Shown: piece after piece, positions 44,013-55,868 of the stretch
Numbering within the stretch: the stretch's first letter is position 1
Layout of the letters: each line of letters begins with the position of its first letter
Source of the DNA: Cyanophora paradoxa
Taxonomy: Eukaryota > Glaucocystophyceae > Cyanophorales > Cyanophoraceae
Reading direction: 5' to 3'
Length of the DNA: 64,000 bases
Assembly: GCA_004431415.1 (NCBI GenBank)
Contig: QPMI01000532.1
Location: 1-64,000, forward strand
Made by a program: the position numbers and the translations under genes
The notes under the pieces: model-generated
Told to the model about the DNA's origin: nothing
The model's database searches: none
What the model saw: only the letters and a program-made list of their open reading frames with translations

Positions 44013-47000
44013 TCAGCCCTTCTTGGCGCCGCCGGCGGGGGGGATGAAGCGACGCATGAAAGCGGGGAGGGCGGGGGCGACGGGGGCCGGCGGCAGGGCG
44101 GGCGGGAGGGAGGAGGAGGCGGCGGCGGGGACGAGGGCGGGGGCGCGAGGTGGCGAGCCCTGGTGCAGGTGCGCCTTGCGCGGGCTCGCCTGCCGGCCCG
44201 GGCCGTGCGCGGCGGCGGCGGAGGGCGGCCGGACGGGCCGGAGCGGGGAGGGGATGGAGGAGCCGGCGGGGGCGGGGCCGAGGCTGGGGCCGGGGCCGGG
44301 GGATGCTAGGGGCGCCGGCGCGGCGGCGGCGGCGGCACGGGAGCGGCGGGCAAGGAAGACAGTCCCATCGGCGGTAAGGGCCGCCGATAGGTGGCTGTAG
44401 GCCCCCGCGGCGCCCGCCCCGGCCGAGGGTGACCCCGATTCGGCTTCGGGGGAGGCGGGCCGGGGGAGCCCAGAAGGCGAGGCCGGCCCGAAGGGGGCGA
44501 TGCGGGCCGCCGGGGAGAGGCTCTTGCGGCCCGGCTCGCTCCCCGGGGCGGAGCGCGTCTCGCGAGCGGCTGCTAGGCCCGAGCCGGCGGCCGTCGGGTG
44601 CAGCGGGGCGGAGGAGGGCGGGACGAGCGTGGCGCCCGCGGCGCGGCCCGACGGCGAGCGCGCCACGCCGGGCGGGGACGGCCTCCCGCGGAACGAGCCG
44701 CCGCGGCCCCTGCCGCGCCGGCGTGTCGGGCACGGGCAGAAAGCAGCAGACGGGTACAGGGCGAAGCGTAGGGCGCGCGCACTGGTCGGAGGCCCGTGGA
44801 GGGAAGGGGCGCCGGGGGCCATAGGGCGACGGCCGCCGGGGTCCGGCGGGAGACGCCGCCCGGGGGCGTGGAGCGCGGGGTGCCCCAGGCGGCGGCGGGG
44901 CTCCCCGGGCCGGGCAGGCCCCCCGGACCGCCCTGGACGAGCCGGGAGCGGACGCGGAAGCCGCGCCAGAGGCGCTGGATCTCTGCTCACATCAAGTCGG
45001 ATCAGATCAGGCGGAGAGCGAGCCGCGTAGGTTTCAGATGAGGGGCCGTGGCCCGGCTTATCTAGGACCAGAACGCAGGGGCGCACCGGTGGCGGCGCTG
45101 ACGTGGTCGTGTTCCGCGGCCCGCCGCCGCCGCCGCCCGCTCCCGCTCCCGCCGGGCGCCCCGCCCTTCGGCCCGACGCCGGCGAGGGCGAGGGCCCGGG
45201 CGCGCTGCGCGGCGCGGGCGGCGCGGGAGGCGGCGATGGCGGCCCGGTGCCTGCGGCGCCAGCGGTAGTGGCGGCGGATGCGCTGTAGGCAGAGGGCCGC
45301 CGCGAGGACGAGCCCGCCGTCCGCCGCACCGCCCCGGCCTCCGTCCCTGCTGCCCCGCCTCGTCAAGGAAGCAGAGAGACAGGAAGCAAGAAAGGAAGGG
45401 CCGGGAAGGACCGCGGCAGGCGGAGAGGAGTTCTCGACGGGCGCGGAGGTGCGCGAGGCGGCGGCGGGCGAGGCGGCGCCGGGCGGCCGCCTCGAGCACC
45501 GTCGCTGCGCCGGCGAGGCGCGCGAAGGCGGCGAGGAAGCGGCGGCGGAGGCGGCGGCCGCGGAAGGCGGCCGCGATTCGCGTGGCGTAGACCTGCCGCG
45601 CCTCGGCGAAGGCTCGGTACGCGCTCCGCTCCGCACGGAGGCGGACCAGCTGCGCCCGCGCCGCCCCGCGCCGCCACGCGCTCTGCCGTGCGTGAAGTGA
45701 GAGGGCGGGGCGGGGCGGGGCGAAGCGGAGCGGAGCGGAGCGTGCCTGGATCTTGGCGGCGGCCGCGCCGGCGCTCCGGCCGAAGGCGCGGGCGGCGAGG
45801 AGGGCGCGGCGGGCGCGGCGCATGCGCCAGACGGCGCCGAGGGCGGCGGCGGAGCGGAGGCGGGCCCGCCATCGCTCGGCGCGCGCCCGCCGGAGCGTCT
45901 CGCAGGCGATCCAGCGCAGGCACACGGCCCGCACCTTCTCCGCAGCCTCCCGCCGCTGCGGCCCCGCGCCAGCCCGTCGGCCCCGGCGGTCCCGCGAGGC
46001 GCAGAAGGGCGGGCGGACCTTGCGGCGGGCGGCGCGGGCGAGGGCGCGGCGGGCGGCGGCCTGGATGCGGCGGGCGGCCTCTGCGGGGGGGATGGCGGGG
46101 GCGTGGGGGGGCGACGCGAAGCCGGCGCCGGCCCCCGGGCTGCTTCCGGCCGGCGACGAGGCGAAGTTCGGAGTGCTGAAGCCCGAGGGGGTGCGCTGCC
46201 CCGCCGGCGGCGCCGGCTGCCCGGGTCCCATATGCATCCCGGGGCTCCTCGGCTGCCCGCTTCCAGGGCTCGACACGTGAAAGGCCGGGCTGTCGGTCCC
46301 CGGCCGCCGCGGGCGGCGGGCCTGGGGCCAGGAGGGGGTACCGGAGCCGTCCTCGTAGTCCGGGAGGGATACAAGGCTCCGGGCGCTGGAGCGGAGGGCG
46401 GGGGGAGCGCCGGGCGGGGGCGCCACCACGGGGCGGCGGGCCGGGCCCGTGGAGGGAGCCCGGCGCGCCCGCGCCGCTATCAGCTTCCTGAGCTTCTCCT
46501 CCAGCGGGTGTCTGCCGGCGGGCGGGCGGGCCCCTTCAGTCCCGGGCGAGGGGCGCGGAAGGGGGCCGGGGCGGGGCGGGGGGCGCCGCACGCACTCCCA
46601 CTGCGTCACTTTCGTCACCGGGTTGTAGTCTGCAGGTCCGGAGCAAAGCGAGCGTCAGGGGGGCGGCGCAGGACGGAGCGCGGGCGGGGCGTGGGGCGCG
46701 CAGTACGGGTGCGCGTCGTCGTTGTCGAACGTCTGCCACGGGGGCGGCAGCGGGAACACGGTGAAGTCTGCCCGGGCCCGGGGGCTCACGCGAGTGAGGC
46801 GCCGGGAGGGAGGGGGCGGGGACGGGGCGGCGGGGACGGGGCGGGCGCGCACCGAATGCGCCTGGAGGTGGCTTCAGTTTGCCGTCGCGGATGCGCTGGA
46901 TCAGGGACTTGTAGTGCTTGTCGATCGGGTTCTCCCACGAGGACCCGTCCGTCTGCGGCCCGCGCGTGAGCGGGCGAGCGCGGCGCGTCGCTTGGAGCGG

Positions 47001-47409
47001 CGGCGGGGCGGGCCTCTGCGCCTGCGCGCGGGCGCGTCAGGCGCACAGCGGCGGCGGAGCCGGCGCGGGCGCACAGTAGTAGTAGATATTTCCGTTGTCG
47101 TCCTCGTGCTCGCTCCAACCGAGCGGCAGTTCCGAGAAGAGCGCCTCCTGCGCGGGCGGCGGGGCGTGAGCCTCGCGCGCGGCGCGCGCCCCGCGCTGTG
47201 CATGCGGTGACCTGCGCCATCCACAGGAGGTTCGCCTCCTTGAGCGCGTCTATGCCCAGGTAGTGCGCGTAGTCCAAAATCTCCATGAGCGTGGCAACGC
47301 CGTCCGACATTTCGTCGTCACCGATGCCCGTGAACGACGAGATGGAGACAACATCGCCGCTGCCGCTGCTCCCCGTCTGCACCTGGAGGCTCGGGCGCGA
47401 AGACGACAT
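44013..47409 (-). CDS. WW- and IQ-domain protein, N-terminus CEP164-like
   Basis: CEP164 is a distal-appendage protein of the mother centriole needed to build cilia. Start 47409 (MSSSRPSLQVQTGSSGSGD); MEILDYAHYLGIDALKEANL then LLWMAQ copies the helix before the CEP164 WW domain, and ELPLGWSEHEDDNGNIYYY (about 47130-47080) with SSWENPIDKHYKSLIQR (about 46940) is that WW domain. A second WW-like unit follows: PPPWQTFDNDDAHPY / YNPVTKVTQWE (about 46740-46590). A disordered linker and many IQ-type calmodulin-binding helices follow (AARRIQAAARRALARAARRK about 46085-46025; VLEAAARRRLARRRLAHLR about 45500; IQRLWRGFRVRSRLVQG about 44980), then a Pro/Ala tail ending FMRRFIPPAGGAKKG at 44013. The combination suggests a basal-body or flagellar protein. 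CEP164 itself lacks this run of IQ motifs. Confidence 0.72.
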
Positions 47410-47974
47410 CGCAAACAGGGAGCGGCGGGTTCCTCGATCCGGCTGCGCTAGGGTCGAACGCTTCCCATCCCGAAGCGGGTCCTAGCGGCCGCGGGAGTCC
47501 GCCGAGACCCCCGCAGTGCTTAGCTAGGCCAGGCTCCGCTGATCCGGGACAATCGATCGGCTAGCGGTCGGCTAGGCTCGGCTAGGCTCGGTGAGGCTCC
47601 AACGCGTCGGCCGAGGCGTTCCCGCGCTGCGGCGAGTCCGAAAAGCAACGCCGTCGACGTCGGTCCGGGTCGAGTGCGAGGTCGACTCCCGAGGGAGTTA
47701 CTTTTGCGCACCATCCTCGCAAGCTTCTGCGGAGCCCAGGGGCAAGTAGCAACAGCCTTTTAGAGTGCGCTGGTGAAGGAGGAGCCGTTTGGAGTGCCGC
47801 CGCGCCCCCGGATCCAAGGAAGCAAGTTTAGCGCGGCGCCGCCGAACGGGCCATCCGGCGGGCGGTGGAGCTTCGGAAGCTGAGGGATGCGTAGGGACGA
47901 GATTGCTAGGATAAGGCTAGCTAGGTAGCTAGCGAGGCGCCGAGTGGTCGGGGGACCGGGCGGCCCGTCGAGCC
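47410..47974. other. Divergent intergenic region (565 bp)
   Basis: Between the WW/IQ gene and the TIR/beta-helix gene. Repeated GCTAGGCTCGGCTAGGC-type words at 47520-47600; otherwise nothing recognisable. It should contain both promoters. Confidence 0.4.
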
Positions 47975-50900
47975 ATGTCGAACAGCCTGCAGTGCGAGAT
48001 CGAGCGCGTGGACGCTCTCTGGGTGCACAAGCTCTCATGTTTTCCGGCAGCTTCCATAGCTAAAGAATCCCGCAGGTGAGGAGCCCAGGGGCGCCGACGC
48101 GCGGAGCGGGAGACGGGCGCATGTGCGTTCTCGTGTATCCGACGCCCTCGCCGATGCGGACGTCGAGCAGCACGCCCGCGCCCGGACGGGCTGCCTCGCG
48201 GAGCCCGTCGCCGCCCCTGGGCGAGGGCGCGCGGGAGGACGACGAGGGCGGCCGCTCAAGCCCGCCGGCGAGCTCGCCGCCGCTGCGCAGCTCGGCCTCC
48301 TCGCCCGCGGTGGGCCCGCAGCGGCTGCCGGCGCTGCAGGCGGCGGCGAAGGTGGTGCTCCTGCAGCGCAACCGGGCGCCCTCGCCGGAGATGCGGGCCG
48401 AGCACGTCCTCCGCGCCGTCGACACGGGGCCCCGCGCCCGCTCTCGCCAGGCGCAGGCCGTCCGCCGCACCCTCTCCCACGAGCTCAAGGTCACCACCGA
48501 CGTCTTCGGTGTCGCCCCTTCCGCCCCTTCCGCCGCCCCGTCCCTCGTGACGCGGGGGCGGCAGAGCGGACGGGCGGGGCGGCGGGGGCGCCCTGGGGGA
48601 CGACGGCGAGCGGGATGCACGAGGCGTGCCAGCGGTCGGAGGCGCTGCTGCGGCAGCGGTGCTCGGCGCTGCAGCTGCGCAACGAGGCGCTGGTGCGGGA
48701 GCTCCAGGGCGCCCGCGACGAGATCGCCGCCCTCCGCCGCTCCATCGGCTTGACCCCGGAGGGCCTCCTCGCCGCCGGGCCGGGCGCCGAGCTCGGTCTG
48801 CCGCCCCTACCCCCCGCCCCCCTACCCCCCTTGACAGCGGACGCAGGGGACCTGCACGCTGCGTGCCGGGCGGAGATCGAGGACCTGCGAAAGACGGTCG
48901 AGGGCCTCTCCGCGGGCGAGGCCAAGCCGACCACCGCCGTCCCGCCAGGGGCCGACGCCCCCGCACTCGGCGACCCCCGCGATAAAGGTCCGCGCGCCTC
49001 CGCTCTCCTCTGCCACGCTACGCTACGCTACGCTACGCTCCGCTACGCTACGCTTTGCCTGAGCCGCGCGGGCGGGCGGGCGGGCAGAGGTGTACCTGTG
49101 CGTAGCGGACGAGGACGCGCTGCGGTGCGCGCGCATCTTCGGGGAGCTGCGGGACCGCCGCTTCCGCCTCGCCTTCGACGACGACTCGTTCCTCTCGCCG
49201 GCCTGCGGCGCCTTCGTCTTCTTCGCCACGCCGGCCGCCGTGAAAGACACCCGCCGCGTCCAGTACCTCCACCAGGGTCCGCGTCTTGAAGCCCCTTTGG
49301 TCCGCTCCGTTTGGGCGACGCGGGGCGGGCGGGCGCGTCCGCAGCGATGGAGGCGGGCAGGCCGATCGTCCCGGCGTTCCTCGACGTGCGGCGCCGCCCC
49401 TGTCGTTTCCTCCACTCCGCTATCTTCGACCTGACCGGCGCCCGCGGGGCGCAGCCGCCGGCGGAGGTGCACCTCGGCTCCGCCCTCGACGTCCCCCTCC
49501 GGCGCTTCCCCGTGCGTTCGAACCCTTTACCGTACCCCCCGCCCTTCGTTCCCTTTCTAAAAAAGCCGCGCCCTCCCAGTGGGTGCTGCTCGGGGGCTTC
49601 GAGCGGCCCGGGGAGCTGAAGGCGCGGGTGGACCGCCTGGCCGCCTCCATCCTCCGCCTCTACGCCAAGGGCCGCGAGGAGCCGGCCCGCCCCGACTCCA
49701 TCCCCCCGCTCGACGTCCGCCCTTTCCCCTTGCTTCTTCTTCGCCTTGTTTGCCTCCTCCTTGACGCGCTCCGTTCTTCTGCAGGGTGCGCCCCCCTCGG
49801 CCGCGGCCGGCTTCGGCCTGCACGGCCTGCCGCCCTCGGGCGCCAAGACCGCGCGGCGGGCCGCCAACGCGGGCGGGGAGGAGGGGGCGGCCGGCCCGCC
49901 TCCGCGGCGCGTGTACGTGAGCTACGCCGAGCGGGACGCGGACCTGGCGAAGCGGCTGGCGTCGGACCTGCAGCGGCGCGGCTTCGAGGTCGAGTGCGGG
50001 GCGCCGGCGCCCTCGGCCCCCGCCGCCGCCGGGGGGGCCCTCCCCGAAGACGTCGCCGTCGCCATCCAGCAGACGTACGCCTTCCTTTGCTTCGCCTGGC
50101 CGCGCCTCGCCTCTGTTCTGATCGCTTTGTTCTTCCGTCTTCGCAGGGGCTGCTTCCTCCTCGTCGCCTCGGGCGGCTCGGTCGTACCCCCCTGCCGCGC
50201 CCTCGAGGAGCTGGCCTTCGCGTACGAGAACGCCAAGCCGCTGGTCGCCGCCTGGGTCCAGAAGGCGGCCGCCGTCGAGCCGCTCATCCCCCCGGCCACG
50301 CTGCACCGCCTCCGCCGCTTCGCGATGCTGGCGGTCCAGCTGCTTGGGGGGGCCGTCGGGGGCACCAAGGAGCAGTACGCCGCCGGGTTCGAGCGCATCG
50401 CCGCCAACCTCGAGCACGCTCCCGTGCGCCTGCCCCTACCCCTCCTCCGCTCCGCCCCTTGATCCGGGGCAGGGTACGGAGCGGGGGCTGCTGGTGGCGG
50501 CGTCGGGCCCCGGGAGGGAGGCCCCCGGGGCCTTCGCGAGCCTGCCCGAGGCCCTCGCCGATGCCGACCCGGGCGACGTGCGCTCTCTTCGCTTTGCTTT
50601 GCTCTGTTTGCCGCGCGCAGTTCAGGCCCGACCGCAGGTTGTCTACGTGGCGCCCGGGCGCTACGTGCTGACGACGCGCTGCGAGGTCGCCCGCGGCGTG
50701 CGCGTCACGGGCCTCCCGCCGGCCCCCGAGGAGCGCGGGGCGGTGGGGGGCGGGGGCTTCGAGGGCGCGGCCCCGCCGGAGCGGCTGCTGCGGGCGGAGC
50801 TGCGGCTCGAGGGCGGGGGGCAGCTGGTGCTCACCGACAACCGTCCGCCGCGGGAGGCGCGGCTGGCGCCCCTGCGCGGCGCCCTTCTCGACATCGACGT

Positions 50901-53900
50901 CGTCGCCGCCGACGTCCCGCCCCGGCGCCGCCCCGCCCCGCCCAACCCAACGCCCGGCCCTCCTCGGCCGCGCCGCCGTCGCCGCCGCGGCCGCCGCGGC
51001 GGCTGCGGCGGCCGCCGCGGCCCCGCCCCCGCCTCCACTGTCGGCGGTGGAGGCGCGGGCCGGGGACTGGCTGCTGGAGCGGGTGGCGGTGCGGGCCGGG
51101 GGCCGCCGCCACGCCCTCGCCGCCTCCGTCAAGGAGGGCGGCCACGCCCTCGCCCTCACCGTCCTCGGCTGCCTCTTCGCCGGAGCCGACCGGTCCGCTC
51201 CGCCCCGCCCCGCCCCGCTCCGCCCCGCCCCTCCCCGCTCATCTCTCTGTCTGTCTGCAGGGAGGCGCTGCAGCTCGGCGCGGGCCGCTTCTCGGTGCGG
51301 CGGAGCGTGATGGCCGAATGCGGGGCGGGGGCCCTCGCCGGCGGGGCCGAGCTGGAGCCCGGCAGCGAGGCCGTCGACTGCCTGGCGCTGGCCTGCGGGG
51401 AGGGCCCCTTCCGGGTCGCCTCCTCCTCCTCCTCCTCCTCCTCCGAGGTCACGCTGTCGCGGAACACGGCGCTCTCGCGGCCGCTGCCGGCCACGGGCGA
51501 GGTGGCCGTCGGCCCGCCCATGGCCGCCCTCTTCGCCGCCCTCGACGAGCTCCACCAGCGCCGCCTCGCCGCCAAGGCCGCCGTCCGCCTCTCACCTAAG
51601 CTGCTCTCTGCTAAGCTGAGCCAGCTGAGCCTTGCCTCGCCCCACCGCAGAACACGTCGTTCGTGTGGCGGGTGGAGGCGGGGGCGGCGGTGCGGGGCAT
51701 GGGCGAGGGCCTCGTGGCAGGCCTCGCGGACGCCGTCTCCGTCGCCCACGACGGGGACACCATTGCCCTCGCCCCGGGTACGCCCTCCGCCCTAAGCTAG
51801 CCCAGCTTCTGGGCTTGGCTTCTTGGCTTGGCTAAGCGGGCGGCGGCAGGGCGGCACGCGGTGACGGCGGAGGTCCGCGTCCGCTCCGCCGTGGCCATCG
51901 AGGGCACGGGCGCGCGCCTCTCTTCCCCCCCTCTGTTCTTCGCCCGTGGTTAGGCTGAAGCTTACGGTCTCGAGCAGGGGCGGGCCCGCACGAGTGCGTG
52001 GTGGCTTTCGGGGCCGGTGGCGCCCTCCTCCTCGGGGCCGCCCCCCTTCCCTCCTCCTACGCACAGCCGTCGACGCCCGCCGGCGGCCCACCGCCGCCGC
52101 TCACGCACGAGCGGTCGCGGGGCGGCCTGGGGGCGGCGGTCCTGGGAGACGCGCCGCTGCGGGGCGCGCTGCGCAACCTGACGCTCGCCGCCGAGCCGGC
52201 GCCGCCGTCGCACCGGGAGGGACACGGGCGGCACCCCGGGGACGGCGCGCCGCACGCCGTCAAGATCGAGTCGGGCCTGTGGGCCTTCCAGCGCGCCGTC
52301 GTCCTCGCCGGCGGGCGCTGGCACGGCCTGGAGGTCGAGAAGAGCGGGGCGGCGGCGGCCGTCGCGGCGCTCGACCAGTGCGTCGTGGCCGAGGCGTCGG
52401 AGCACGGCGTGCGGGTCTGGTCGGGGCGCGTCGAGGCGCGCCGCTCCATCTTCGCCAACTGCCGCAAGGGCGCCCTCTTCGCTGACCTCGGAGCCGAGCC
52501 CGACCCCTCCGAGGCGAGCGCGCGTCCTAGGCTGTCCCGTCCTCCTCCTAACTCGTGGCCGACTCCGCCCGCCGCGCAGATCCGCGAGTGCACGTCGGTC
52601 GGCTGCGGCGAGTCGCCGTACCGCACGCGGCGGGTGCCCCTGCCCCACGGCGCCAATGTGCCCGCCTCGGCCTCGGCCGCGCACCACCCCGGCGCGCTGC
52701 CCACGGTGGGCAGCAGCTCCGGCGGGGTCTACGCCTCGACGGCCCCGGGCCGGCGGCGCCTCTCGGTCACGACGTCGGACGTGGGCGAGGGGGCGGGCCC
52801 GCCCCCTGGGAGCCCCGGCGGGGCCGGGGCCGGGGCCGGGGCCCGCCGGCGCTGGCGGCGCGGGTGCGGCTGGCTCGGAACCTCCTTCTCGTGCGGGAGG
52901 CGAGCCGGGAGGAGCTAACCGAGGGCGGCGCCGCCCTCTGGCGCTCCCTGGAGGCCCTCCGCCGCGCCCGCGCCGACGCCCGCGCCGCCGGCGTGCCCTT
53001 CCGCTGGAGCGTGGACCCCGCGCAGGCCGCCGCCGCCCGCCTGGAGGAGGGCACCGTCGGCTGCTTTGCCGAGGCCGCCGCCGGCGCCCGCGACGGCGAC
53101 GTCGTGCGCCTCTCCGCCGCCATCCACCGCCTCGCCGCCGAGGCGGCGCTGGAGGGCGGGTCACCGTGGAGGGCCCCGGGCCCGCCGCCGCCTCTATTGC
53201 CCTCGTCACCCCGGCCGCCCGCCTCACCCTCCGGCCCCGCGATCGCGAGCGAGAGCGCGAGGAGCGGCCAGCGGCGGCGGGCGCGAGCGCGCAGGGGCCG
53301 CCCGGGCCTGGGCCCGCGCCCGCCGCCCAGCCGGGCGCCCTCCGCGACTTCGCGGTCCTCTGCGGCCCCGCACCGCCTGCCCCCTCCGCGTCGCCGGCGG
53401 ATCCTGGCACGCCCCGCCCCGCCCGCCCCCCCCCCCCCCCCCCCGCCTCTGAAACTTAGTTCGCAGGCTCTGCGAGCGCCTCTGGGTGGACGCGACGGAC
53501 TCGGCGCTCGCCGCCGGCGCCTGCGTCCGCCTCGCCCCGCCGCTGGCCTCCCTTCGGGCCGCCGAGGCGGCCGGCATGACGCTCGCCGAGGCCCTCGGGC
53601 CGGCGACGAGGCCGGCGGGCCGGCCCTCCGCATGCGCGACTGCGTGCTAGGGCGGCGGGAGGGCCCGGCGAGTGGGCCGCCGTCCGCCTCCTTCGCGGCC
53701 GCGCCGCCCTCGAGCGGTGCCTCCTCGCCAACTGCGGGGCGGGCGCCCTCGTGGTCGGGGCGCGCCCGCACGCGCGCCGCCGGCCCTCGCGCACCGCCCC
53801 GCGGCCGGCGAGGCCCCCGACCCGCCCTCCGACCCGTCGGGGGACGAGGCGGAGGGTCCCGCCCCGGCCCCGGCCCCGGCCCAGCCTCCGCCTTCTTCCG

Positions 53901-55729
53901 GGCCTGAGGCGGCCCCGAGCGGGAGCGGGAGGTATGGGAGGACGCGGACGAGGGCGAGGGCGCCCCCCACTGCGAGGCGCGCCGCCGCTCTCGCCCCCAC
54001 CCGCTCCGCCCCTGATCGGGCTGGCCCTCGCCTGCAGCTGCTGGGCTGCGTGGCGCTCGGGTGCGGGGCGCAGGCCGTGCGGGGCGGCGCCTACGTCCGC
54101 ATGCGCTCCTGCGCCGTGCGCCCGCGCCCGCGGCCTTCGCCCCCGCCCCTTCCTTCGCTTCCCTCTGATGAGTCGTGTACGCAGGCGTCGGCGCGGCCGG
54201 CGACGGCGGCCGAGTTCGAGCCGGCGGGGGCGCTCGGCTCGGGCCTGATCCCCGCACTGGACGCCCTCCGCGCCCGCCGCGCCGCCGCCGTCGCCAAGGC
54301 ACGCGCTCTCACCCTCGCGGCCTGCCCTGCGGCCTTTCTAAGGCCGCTTCGGCGCTCCGCAGGGCGAGCGCTTCGTTCTGCACGTGGCGGTGCTGCCGGA
54401 GGGGGCGGCGGCACCCGGGGCGACGGCGCCGGCCGAGCTGGCGGCGGGGCGCACGGGCAGCGCCGAGGACGCCGTCCTCGCCGCCGACGACGGAGACACG
54501 CTCGCCTTCGCGCCGGGTACATGCGCCCTTCCTTCTTCCTTCTTCTCTTTCCCGGCCAACCGGGTCGGCCGGGGGCGCAGGGACGCACCGGGTGCTTGGG
54601 GAGGTCCGCGTCACGACGCTGACGACCCTCGAGGGCGCCTCCGCCGCCGTCTCCGACGTCGTACTCCAGGCGCGCTTCTCCCCCCCTCCCGCTGAAGTTC
54701 TGTGTACCCCCTCTGAGCGCCTTCTCTGAGCAGCTCGCGCCGGAGGCGAGCGTGCTGCTCTCGCTGGGGATGGCCCCCGGGCGGATGCCGGACGTGCCGC
54801 GGGCGCCGCACGCGCGCGGCGTGCAGACGGCGGCGGTCGGCGGCGAGCTGCGGCGCCTGGCCTTCCGCTGCAAGCCGGGGGGCACCCCCGCCCTCCGCGT
54901 CCGCTCTGGCGGCTGGCGCCTCCACGAGTGCATCGTCGACGCCGGCGGTCGCCCCTTCTGCCTCGTGCGCTTGTACCCCCCGCCCCCCGCCCCCGCGCGC
55001 TCACGCCGGGAGCTCCTAGGAGGTTGGCGGTTCGCGGACGCCCTCAGCGGCGGCGGCGGCGAGCGCGTACGTCGCCTCTCAGCTGCGCGCCGCGAAGGGC
55101 GGCGGCGACTCCACCACCCACGGCCTCGTCGGTGCGGCTCTAAACATAGAGCCTGTACCCTGTACCCCCCTAACGACGGGCGGGCAGCGCCGGCGTGGGC
55201 GGCGGCGTGGGTGGAGGCCTGCACGCTGGGGCGCGGGGGCGCCGGGGCGGTGCGCGCCTGGCCCGGCGCCATGCTCTTCATGGCCACCTCCCTCGCCTCC
55301 GCCGTGCGCCCTTCCTCCATCCTTTCTTTCTTTCTTCTCTCTTCTGAAACTTCGCAGTGCGGGGGGCGCCCCGTCCGGATCGGGGCGGCCCCCGCGGGGG
55401 GTACAGTCGCGGAGGGCCTGGAGGTGCCGGCCTCGGCGCAGGGCCGCTCGGGGCGGCGCATCTCGCTCGCGGGGGGCCCTGGCTCGGCGTACTCCTCCGC
55501 CGCGTCCACGCAGGCGACGGGGTGCGAGGTCGACGTCTCCGAGAGCGCGGCGGCGGGCTGCGGGGGGCGCGAGGGCCCCGCCCTCCGCGGCGACTCGACG
55601 GGGGCCTTCGTGGGGGGGACCGCGGCGCCCCGCGACCGCATCTCGGTCACCCGCTCTCTGATCCTCCCCCGGGCCGCCACGGAGCTCGAGGCGGCGCGCG
55701 CAGGCTGGGGGCCCGCCGCCGTCCGCTAG
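47975..55729 (+). CDS. Giant protein: coiled coil, two tandem TIR-like domains, four beta-helix modules
   Basis: Exon 1 (47975-48075) starts MSNSLQCEIERVDALW. Exon 2 is Ser/Pro-rich, with ALQAAAKVVLLQRNRAPSPE and RTLSHELKVTTDVFG; a coiled coil follows (SEALLRQRCSALQLRNEAL, about 48640-48960). TIR-like 1 (about 49087-49690): EVYLCVADEDALRCARIF, RFRLAFDDDSF, CGAFVFFATPAAV, GRPIVPAFLDV. TIR 2 (about 49785-50440): RVYVSYAERDADLAKRLASD, GFEVEC, GCFLLVASGGSVVPP, EELAFAYENAKPLVAAWV. From 50474 come four modules of a right-handed beta-helix type, each with a GD/APG signature: VVYVAPGRYVLTTRCEV (50640), DGDTIALAPGG (51752), DGDVVRLSAAIHRLAAEA (53093), DDGDTLAFAPGT (54486). Stop at 55727-55729. I know no named family with this order. 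No signal peptide is seen, so it is presumably intracellular. It could be two genes split near 50462, but splice phases and modules read through. Confidence 0.65.
49014..49052. repeat. CTACG pentamer microsatellite
   Basis: Seven to eight CTACG/CTCCG units in an intron of the TIR/beta-helix gene. Confidence 0.85.
53426..53444 (+). repeat. Poly-C run (19)
   Basis: Sense-strand C run just before an acceptor in the TIR/beta-helix gene. Confidence 0.8.
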
Positions 55730-55868
55730 GCCCTGCAGCTAGATCGACCCGCGGCCGGCGCGGCCGCCGGCCCTGTACAATAAGGATACACTAGCTCCGA
55801 ATTCGGTGCAGGGGCGGGGCATACATTCAGAGGGATGTAATGGGTACTAGATAGAAGGCCTCAGACGC

